The notes under the pieces are model-generated. The model was not told the DNA's origin. It was given only the letters and a program-made list of their open reading frames with translations, and made no database searches. This document shows, in pieces, positions 6,223 to 12,176 of a DNA stretch of 12,176 nucleotides (position 1 is the first letter of the stretch; the number at the start of each line of letters is the position of its first letter). The stretch lies in assembly GCA_023391425.1 (NCBI GenBank), contig JAEWAX010000116.1:1-12176 (forward strand). Reading direction: 5' to 3'. This DNA comes from Bacillota bacterium. GTDB lineage: Bacteria; Bacillota; Clostridia; Acetivibrionales; DSM-1351. A program made the position numbers and the translations under genes.

Positions 6223-8835
6223 TTAAACTTCTTTCCAGCTTATTATTTTAATGTTTTTAACATCTGCTTTTTTGATTGTCTGAACAATAGCTTTTGTATC
6301 ATTCGTTAATAAATCAAATGCAGTATGTTTAAAAAATCTACCTACTAGAGGTTCTTCATTTAATAAAATATCAACTATATCTTCATCATACTCTATATCT
6401 ATTGTATCTGTAGTATCATCTGGGTTTCCAAAAAAGACTATATTACCCTCTGCAATCAAAATCCCTTTAAATTGTGTACCAGCCCTGACGTATATATCTC
6501 CTGTCGAATAAACTATGCCTCGAATGTAACTTGAAACTATTGATAGTGAATTCGTAATCCCGTTACACTTAACAGAATCATTTGATAATACAACGTTGCC
6601 ATTACCATAAAACATAAATGTATTAGAAGGAGTATTTTTGAAGAAATCAGTGTTAGCTAGAGCTACCTTAGAAACACTAGATGTTGCAAAGTTTTTTGTT
6701 TGATTGGCCTCATCAAAATCATTTTTATTATTTATAAACAAATCCATTAAGTGTTCGTAATCCTCATTGCCCTTTGGCTGAATTTTATATATATAATTAT
6801 CTCTATTGACATCTGTGAAGTCTCCTCCATATGGGCCATATACTTTATCATTTGCGCCAACACCACCACCACACCAGCCCTTTATCTGTCCACTACTATT
6901 AGTACTAATTTTAATATCTCCAGTATTAATATAAGAACCATATCCTGGATCGGTCCAAAAGTGATCCCATATCCATTTAATATGCATAGCTTTTTCCATA
7001 ATGCTAAAATTGGTATTATGATATACTGATGAATCATTTTGGTCTTGAACTGGACTTGCTTCCATCATTTCAATTGATAACCCAGCTTTTCTATATAACT
7101 TAGAAATTAGCTTTTGATCTACATTTACCTCAGATTTAGATACATTTATATAGCCACCACGTGTACCATCTTGATTTACGATATTATTTTTATACAGATA
7201 AAATACATTCCCGGGGTATTTATAGGGATCTGTTGCCAATGTGGTATTAAGCTCAAATGCCTCTGCAGGTCTACTATCTGATTTTTGTATCGACATGCCA
7301 GATAAACACGGTCCATTAGCATTAGTATACTCACTATAAAATGTACTACCACCAACATATACACTTCCATTAATATATAGGTCTGAATCACCTGCAACTA
7401 TAACTGAACTTGAAGGGGTATTGCCTGTGTTAAGTCCAACTAAACGCCCCTCATCCCCAGTAGTATTTGGAGTTCCATCTTTATTACAGTCACCAATTTT
7501 TACTTTAGCGTTATTTCCATCAATCCTCAAATCATCATAAGTATACACATTTTTTAACTGTGTTTCTGAATAGTTGGCCTCACTCTCAACCTTAACACTT
7601 CTTGCAAACGTATTCTTAGTTACCTTTATCTGAGAAAACTTACCGCCTGCAATTTCTGTGCTATATAGAGAGTGCAAATAGGCTAGCGTACCGACATTAC
7701 CAGTAATATTAAAGGAACCCCAATGATTTATAGCAAAAAAGTTAGCTGGAAGATTGAGAACAGTGGTATATGGGAGTAAGCTAGCCATTAGACTATTTCC
7801 AAAACTTCCAAAATTGGAATTAGTCCAAATATCGGATTTATAATTTAATGAATCATCTGAATTATCTCGTACCATCCCTGCCATTATTCCACCAAATTTA
7901 TAGCCATCAGCATCATAGTCAATTTGGGTAGGGTCAGATGCTTTTGTCGGAATAGTTCCAAAGCAAACCGTATCGCCGTTTACATTTACTAATCCATCAA
8001 CGGATATAATATTTTTCTGTGCAATGAGTGCTTTTCCATTAAGAATGGATGGCTTATCATCTTTATTGACTCTGACCTTGGTCAGTTTACCGTATGAAAT
8101 TGGGATTTCTGACGTACTAACACCATTTTTCTCCACCTTGCCTGTTAATAACCCAAACTCTGCCGCTATAGATCTTTTGTAGATTGAGCCATTTGACAGT
8201 GACTTATACTCTCCGATGGATGTAATCGATATGGATTTGATAGCAGGTGCATATACTGATGAGTTAAATTGAGAAGTCAAGGTTACTTCAGAAACTTTGT
8301 TAACATCTTCATATGTAAACTTTCCACCATTAATTGTTTCTTCATCAACTGTTTCTTCATCGAACAAATGTGAAAAAGGCCAATCATTTATTTTTTTATA
8401 AAACTGAACTTTGTATTCAGCTTCATATATTTCATTAAGCTTTTTTGCATCCAAAATTTTTATATTTTTAATATCTGAATCATCTATTATTCTTTTAAAT
8501 GGTGAATTTAATGGGATATTCCAGGCAACAGTATCACCTTTTTTATCAAGTATTTTGAAACTATCAATCTGTTCTTGAATTACTTTGCTTGATTCGACTC
8601 GCGCATCTTCCTGCGCTTGTGCCACTGCCTCATCAATAACCTGCGCAGCTTTCTCAGCCCCTGCCTGTGCGACCATCAAAGCCTTACTTCTATCAGAAGT
8701 CATTACACTCATACTTAATTCAGAACCAGTTAATGTTATAACAGCAACTGCTGTAACTGATAGCATAAATAGCATGAATAGCACCAAAGTGAGCGTTGAA
8801 CCATTATTCTTTTTTAAATGCTTAGTTATTCTCAT
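6223..8835 (-). CDS. Giant PilX-like minor pilin with putative calcium-binding loops
   Basis: This is a predicted type IV pilus minor pilin of 870 residues, far longer than typical PilX proteins (roughly 150-200). The N-terminus KKNNG-STLTLVLFMLFML (cleavage after G12) begins a hydrophobic helix and lacks Glu at +5, as in recalled PilX_N proteins. GSELSM and SKALMVAQAGAEKA then match the PilX_N pattern around residues 37-63, and an Ala-rich helix continues to about residue 80. The rest is mostly beta-rich. Its end (IVYSTGDIYVRAGTQFKG, then ILIAEGNIVFFG) resembles the repetitive strands of long PilX/DUF7305-type proteins. Three D-x-[DN]-x-D loops occur at D306, D449 and D675. AGGTGAT precedes the ATG, which lies 13 bp after the PilV-like stop. 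It is the last gene of the operon and probably acts at the pilus tip or in priming. Confidence 0.78.
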   Translation of the reverse strand: MRITKHLKKNNGSTLTLVLFMLFMLSVTAVAVITLTGSELSMSVMTSDRSKALMVAQAGAEKAAQVIDEAVAQAQEDARVESSKVIQEQIDSFKILDKKGDTVAWNIPLNSPFKRIIDDSDIKNIKILDAKKLNEIYEAEYKVQFYKKINDWPFSHLFDEETVDEETINGGKFTYEDVNKVSEVTLTSQFNSSVYAPAIKSISITSIGEYKSLSNGSIYKRSIAAEFGLLTGKVEKNGVSTSEIPISYGKLTKVRVNKDDKPSILNGKALIAQKNIISVDGLVNVNGDTVCFGTIPTKASDPTQIDYDADGYKFGGIMAGMVRDNSDDSLNYKSDIWTNSNFGSFGNSLMASLLPYTTVLNLPANFFAINHWGSFNITGNVGTLAYLHSLYSTEIAGGKFSQIKVTKNTFARSVKVESEANYSETQLKNVYTYDDLRIDGNNAKVKIGDCNKDGTPNTTGDEGRLVGLNTGNTPSSSVIVAGDSDLYINGSVYVGGSTFYSEYTNANGPCLSGMSIQKSDSRPAEAFELNTTLATDPYKYPGNVFYLYKNNIVNQDGTRGGYINVSKSEVNVDQKLISKLYRKAGLSIEMMEASPVQDQNDSSVYHNTNFSIMEKAMHIKWIWDHFWTDPGYGSYINTGDIKISTNSSGQIKGWCGGGVGANDKVYGPYGGDFTDVNRDNYIYKIQPKGNEDYEHLMDLFINNKNDFDEANQTKNFATSSVSKVALANTDFFKNTPSNTFMFYGNGNVVLSNDSVKCNGITNSLSIVSSYIRGIVYSTGDIYVRAGTQFKGILIAEGNIVFFGNPDDTTDTIDIEYDEDIVDILLNEEPLVGRFFKHTAFDLLTNDTKAIVQTIKKADVKNIKIISWKEV

Positions 8836-8848
8836 AATACATCACCTA

Positions 8849-9784
8849 TTATTTTTTCACATATGATGAGGTTGTATATATTTTGTCATTACCCTTTTTT
8901 ATTGTAACAATAACCTTAAAAAGCTTATTGAGAGGAGTTCCATCATATTTAAACGCATTACTATCCATGTAATTAACTTCAAAGTCGGTTTTTCCTTTGT
9001 TAATAAAGTTAACTCCAGAATTATTTTCTTCATTATTAATGACATATACTTTCAAAATATCATCCACATCAGAAGTCACAGTAGTAAATATTTTTAGTTG
9101 CTCAGCTGAACTAGGTGTATTATCTCCATCATAAGTAACCCTTAACTTTATGATACCATTGTTTGTGTCCTTAGGGTTAAATGATTCTGCACCTATTTTT
9201 GCCACTAGACCCTTGGTTTTTTTATTAATGTAGTAGGAGTAGTTACCTGATAAATTAACTATTTTAAAATCTAAACATTTATCAGTAATTAAAAAATCCT
9301 GTTCAGAACCAACATTAACTTTTTTACCACTATCATCAATTTTATAAAAATCAACATTTTTTAAAATTTTATCAGTTATACTGGTGCCTTGATCAATTTC
9401 AATCTCAAAATCAGCACCATCAGAATCAGACACAGCATAGCTATATGCACTATTATCTATGCTTGTTGTTCTTCCACTCTGTTCGATAATTCCACTATCA
9501 GCTAAAACAATTTGGTAATATGGCACTAAGTCCCCACTACTAGCACCTGGATATTTATCTTCAGCCGTTGACAAAATTGACTTCCCAGCCTTTATCTCCC
9601 CCATAACCCTTTCAGCTAAAGCAATAGCTTCAGTTTTATCCTTAGCAGTAGTATTATTTTTAATCGATGAGTATACTGCACCAAGCAGAGGCATTACTAT
9701 AATTGCTAGTAGCGTCACGGATAGTATTATTTCAACAAGTGTTGTTCCTTTTTCATTTTTAAAAATTTTCATTTTATTTTTCAT
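8849..9784 (-). CDS. PilV-like minor prepilin (type IV pilus/type II secretion pseudopilin)
   Basis: This prepilin-like protein has 311 residues from the chosen ATG. A class III signal (KNEKG-TTLVE) is visible: the peptidase would cut after G13, and E18 is the conserved +5 glutamate. A hydrophobic helix follows to about residue 37 (ILSVTLLAIIVMPLLGAVYS), then an alpha-helix with AIALAERVMGEIKAGK, typical of PilV/GspI-type minor pilins. The remaining 240 residues are polar and beta-rich without a recognised domain. The ATG at 9784 overlaps the pilO stop by 11 bp (ATGAAAAATAA), which suggests translational coupling, but it lacks a clear ribosome binding site. A TTG at 9799, with GGGA upstream, would add five residues to the leader. 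Either leader length is compatible with prepilin processing. Confidence 0.85.
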   Translation of the reverse strand: MKNKMKIFKNEKGTTLVEIILSVTLLAIIVMPLLGAVYSSIKNNTTAKDKTEAIALAERVMGEIKAGKSILSTAEDKYPGASSGDLVPYYQIVLADSGIIEQSGRTTSIDNSAYSYAVSDSDGADFEIEIDQGTSITDKILKNVDFYKIDDSGKKVNVGSEQDFLITDKCLDFKIVNLSGNYSYYINKKTKGLVAKIGAESFNPKDTNNGIIKLRVTYDGDNTPSSAEQLKIFTTVTSDVDDILKVYVINNEENNSGVNFINKGKTDFEVNYMDSNAFKYDGTPLNKLFKVIVTIKKGNDKIYTTSSYVKK

Positions 9785-11258
9785 ATCTAACACTACCAAC
9801 CGTTTTCCCTATTTTAACTCTTGGTGACTTTTCATCATCATACTTTACTAAATAAGTAAGATCTTTATCTGTATTATTAATTATGCTTATATTGACCCCT
9901 GCCTTATCTTCCCCATCGCCTCTTTCTGAAGACAATATTATTAGCTTTAAATTCTTTCCTCTTGGTACAAACTCAAAAGTCTGCGAGTACTTCTTGTCAG
10001 GATATGATTCGTGATCAGTCTTAATCTTGCAGTAATACTTTCCAGCCTTCTCTTCAATAAATATCTCGGCATTTTCAACACCTTTGTTATCTCCATAAAC
10101 AACAGGGCTTGAGTATATCCCTTTTTCTTTTGGATTCTTACAGCAAATTGATACACTTGGTACCATTCCCCCTCCAAAAGCGGATGACACAATAGAAAAA
10201 TCATAATCACTGAGCCCTTTATCGTCTTCTTTTCTTTCACTATTTTCGTCAACGTCAACAAGACCTCTTATCAAATTATTAAAACTAGAGCCATCCATAT
10301 TCGTAGTCTCATATCCACTATATTCCTTGAAAAGATTGGTCTTGTCTTCTGAAGGTGACATAGGTGTCCACTTTCCATCTGGAAGAACATAATACCCGCA
10401 TGCAGCCTTATCCATTATTCCATAAAAAACAATTTCTGCAGACAACTTGAGCATCTTACCATCATCACCAGTGATTTCATTGAGCTCCTTTGAAAGTTCA
10501 GTAATACTAGCTGTCTTACAATAAGTTCTTGTCCCTAATTTATTAATGTTATCTAAAAATGTCTTTATTTGCTTATTAGTTCCTTTAGCTTCAACTTTTA
10601 TTGATACACTGTAACCTTTCCCATCTGGTATATCTTCAGCGTCAGTACTACTGCCATAATTTCTACTAGAAAATTGACTTTTTAAACCTAACTGATAAAA
10701 GTATTTTAGGATTTTTGAATTAGTTATATTATCCGCTACATTTTGCTGTTGTGATGGCTGTCCATTTCCCGTACCAGTTGCATCAGCTGAAGCAGTTTCG
10801 GCTCCTTGATTCTCACTTGATGTATCGGCAGCTTGAGTCTTACTGTTTGCAGTAGTTGCATTATCTGAGCTAGCGGTTCCCTGAATATCAGTATTATCCT
10901 TAGCTTCTAGTTTCGTTGGTTTAAAATCTATATATTGCATTGATGCTATTTCAAGCTTTGATTCGTTGCATAAATATTTCATAAGTACCAATAATTGCGG
11001 AACATCCATCGTTGGTGGATATTTTGCTCTTAAATCCTTTAGCTTTACAGAAAGTATCTTAACATCACTGTCTATGCTTTCTGTTTTAGCTTTATTTATC
11101 ATGTTTGATGCATAACTATTATTTAATGTATTTATGTCTGCCTTTAGTGTCTTAATATTCTCTATCTTTGGAAAAAGTAAAAACCTGATAAAAACAACTA
11201 CAAATATAAAAATACCTAATCCAATTAATAATTTTTTATCACGCTCTGTCAATTTCAT
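9774..11258 (-). CDS. pilO: PilO-like type IV pilus alignment protein with long C-terminal extension
   Basis: This predicted membrane protein of 494 residues is about twice the usual PilO length. A short cytoplasmic start (MKLTERDKK) leads into one membrane helix (about 10-29), then a coiled-coil stretch (31-80). The PilO-type ferredoxin-like region starts with PPTMDVPQLLVLMKYL (81-96) and resumes around 180-280 (YSVSIKVEAKG...IKTFLDNINKLGTR). A low-complexity insert rich in S, T, A, D and Q splits it at 117-175. Residues 285-494 form a mainly beta extension with Cys371, Cys372 and Cys410 that I cannot assign. PilO pairs with PilN to link the cytoplasmic pilus motor to the extracytoplasmic side. 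The ATG has AGGATGTGAG upstream and lies 19 bp after the PilN-like stop. Confidence 0.82.
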   Translation of the reverse strand: MKLTERDKKLLIGLGIFIFVVVFIRFLLFPKIENIKTLKADINTLNNSYASNMINKAKTESIDSDVKILSVKLKDLRAKYPPTMDVPQLLVLMKYLCNESKLEIASMQYIDFKPTKLEAKDNTDIQGTASSDNATTANSKTQAADTSSENQGAETASADATGTGNGQPSQQQNVADNITNSKILKYFYQLGLKSQFSSRNYGSSTDAEDIPDGKGYSVSIKVEAKGTNKQIKTFLDNINKLGTRTYCKTASITELSKELNEITGDDGKMLKLSAEIVFYGIMDKAACGYYVLPDGKWTPMSPSEDKTNLFKEYSGYETTNMDGSSFNNLIRGLVDVDENSERKEDDKGLSDYDFSIVSSAFGGGMVPSVSICCKNPKEKGIYSSPVVYGDNKGVENAEIFIEEKAGKYYCKIKTDHESYPDKKYSQTFEFVPRGKNLKLIILSSERGDGEDKAGVNISIINNTDKDLTYLVKYDDEKSPRVKIGKTVGSVRYEK

Positions 11259-11277
11259 AAGCTCACATCCTAAACCT

Positions 11278-12176
11278 TTAATATATGTAAAAAGATTTCA
11301 AAACTTTATCTATAATTTGTGCCATATTTGAAAAGCTAGTAGAATCACTTTTATAAGTAACCACATAGCACCTGTTATCCTTAATTACACATAGCTCTAA
11401 AAACTGATATTGGAGATTATCCTCTTGCGCATAATACATTGTCTTAAATGCATCTAATTTTGAGTTTTTTGTCTTGTTTGAATATACAAGTTTATAATTC
11501 TTCAAGCCCTTTTCAAGCTTACTTTGCCTTTCTTTTGAAAAGGCCTCCACTTTTAAATCTGTATTCTCTACTGAGACTTCTAATGATGCTGGCTTTTCTA
11601 CTGCTAAATCCGTACTAGATACGAATACTACTTTGTTTTCTTTTTCTTGACTTATACTCCAGCTAGGTATATATCCAATGCTAAAGTTATTATCCCACCC
11701 ATTATATTTAGTTAAGCTGTCTTTATTAACTCCATTTAATGTAATTGTAAAAGTAGCTCCATTATTGCCTTGTTTATTCAATACAGTGCCTATTCCTACT
11801 TTTTTAAAATACCAATCGTCTTTCAAATTACTTATAAACGAAGCTATAGTTTCTTCGTTTTCTGCAACACCAGTTAGTGTAACAGATACATCTGACTCGT
11901 CCTCACCCTTTGTATCAAATTTCTGTATAAATAGTTTATCTGGTGAAGCACGCTCAATTGCATTAATAATTTCCAGCATATTTAATTGCTTTTGCGATAA
12001 TTGCTTTCCTTCCTCTTCTCTAACCTCAACTGCTTGCTTCAAGGAATTAAATTCATTCAATGAAATCACATAATTATTAGTTTCTGCAACCTTCTGCTCA
12101 AGTAAACTTTTCTCACTTTTGAGATTCATCTCATATACAGTTGGCATTAAGTAAACTGCTACAGCTATAAACCCTA
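11278..12176 (-). CDS. pilN: PilN-like pilus assembly protein with C-terminal PsbP/DcrB-like domain, 5' end outside window
   Basis: The open frame runs out of the window at the high-coordinate edge, so the apparent ATG at 12147 is internal: the residues before it (GFIAVAVYL) are the end of a membrane helix. Counting from that Met, residues 5-55 are coiled coil. Residues 55-140 fit the PilN family, with LEIINAIERASPDKLFIQKF, then VTLTGVAENEETIASFISNL. Residues 153-289 look like an added PsbP/DcrB-type domain: FSIGYIPSWSISQEKENKVV at its start, a YAQEDNLQYQFLEL strand pair, then CYVVTYKSD and MAQIIDKVLKSF. Ordinary PilN proteins (about 200 residues) end after the first region. It is the first visible gene of the operon. 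PilM and the N-terminus of PilN would be expected upstream. Confidence 0.82.
   Translation of the reverse strand, partial: GFIAVAVYLMPTVYEMNLKSEKSLLEQKVAETNNYVISLNEFNSLKQAVEVREEEGKQLSQKQLNMLEIINAIERASPDKLFIQKFDTKGEDESDVSVTLTGVAENEETIASFISNLKDDWYFKKVGIGTVLNKQGNNGATFTITLNGVNKDSLTKYNGWDNNFSIGYIPSWSISQEKENKVVFVSSTDLAVEKPASLEVSVENTDLKVEAFSKERQSKLEKGLKNYKLVYSNKTKNSKLDAFKTMYYAQEDNLQYQFLELCVIKDNRCYVVTYKSDSTSFSNMAQIIDKVLKSFYIY

Noticed and set aside
7440..7494. Dockerin domain in the PilX-like protein
   Set aside because: The segment from D449 looks like half of a type I dockerin repeat, but there is no second copy nearby, the spacing has an extra residue, and it lies mid-protein. It is better read as a single calcium-loop-like motif.
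9797..9799. TTG at 9799 as start of the PilV-like gene
   Set aside because: It has a GGGA upstream and is possible, but ATG at 9784 gives the smaller 11-bp overlap typical of coupled genes and a standard leader. The choice remains uncertain.
9947..10261. Minus-strand open frame of 104 codons in another frame of pilO
   Set aside because: It is fully contained in the pilO gene, has a basic, low-quality translation and no independent start signals.
11678..12073. Plus-strand open frame of 131 codons
   Set aside because: It is antisense to the PilN-like gene, whose frame is coherent and family-like, and it has no plausible ribosome binding site or domain.
12145..12147. ATG at 12147 as the real start of the PilN-like gene
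   Set aside because: The frame stays open upstream to the window edge and encodes the end of a hydrophobic helix, as expected for the membrane segment of PilN. A true start must lie outside the window.

Overview
The window looks like chromosomal DNA from a low-GC, Gram-positive, anaerobic clostridium, probably one of the cellulose-degrading relatives of Ruminiclostridium or Clostridium. The evidence is the AT-rich base composition, AGGAGG-type ribosome binding sites, a B12-dependent (class II) ribonucleotide reductase, a secreted protein with a family 3 cellulose-binding module, and type IV pilus genes. The organism assignment is inference. Every gene I accept lies on the minus strand, so transcription runs from high to low coordinates.

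Region 12176-6223 is the downstream part of a type IV pilus operon, with genes nearly touching or overlapping. In transcription order it holds a PilN-like protein (5' end outside the window), a PilO-like protein, a PilV-like minor prepilin and a very large PilX-like minor pilin. PilN and PilO normally form the inner-membrane alignment complex, and the two prepilin-like proteins are candidates for pilus priming or the tip. Three of the four are unusual: PilN carries what looks like a C-terminal PsbP/DcrB-like domain, PilO has a low-complexity insert plus about 210 extra C-terminal residues, and the PilX-like protein is 870 residues long with three calcium-loop-like motifs.

Region 6222-3843 holds a gene for a secreted protein with the order Ig/FN3-like, CBM3, FN3, FN3, unknown C-terminal domain. 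It has no catalytic domain, dockerin or visible anchor. It follows the pilus operon by 146 bp and is followed by a hairpin terminator. The obvious hypothesis is that a cellulose-binding protein works with this pilus in adhesion to plant fibre, but only gene proximity supports it.

Region 3949-2284 is a single-gene unit for a lipoprotein with a glycoside-hydrolase-like TIM barrel of the DUF4015 family. It has a good SigA-type promoter and a rho-independent terminator. Its 3' untranslated region contains an almost pure A/T inverted repeat.

Region 2246-1 holds nrdJ, cut off at its 3' end by the window edge. Its promoter carries a near-perfect NrdR box over the -10 element and a second, degenerate box over the -35 element, 32 bp apart. 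This strongly suggests repression by NrdR. I see no RNA genes, CRISPR arrays or mobile elements.
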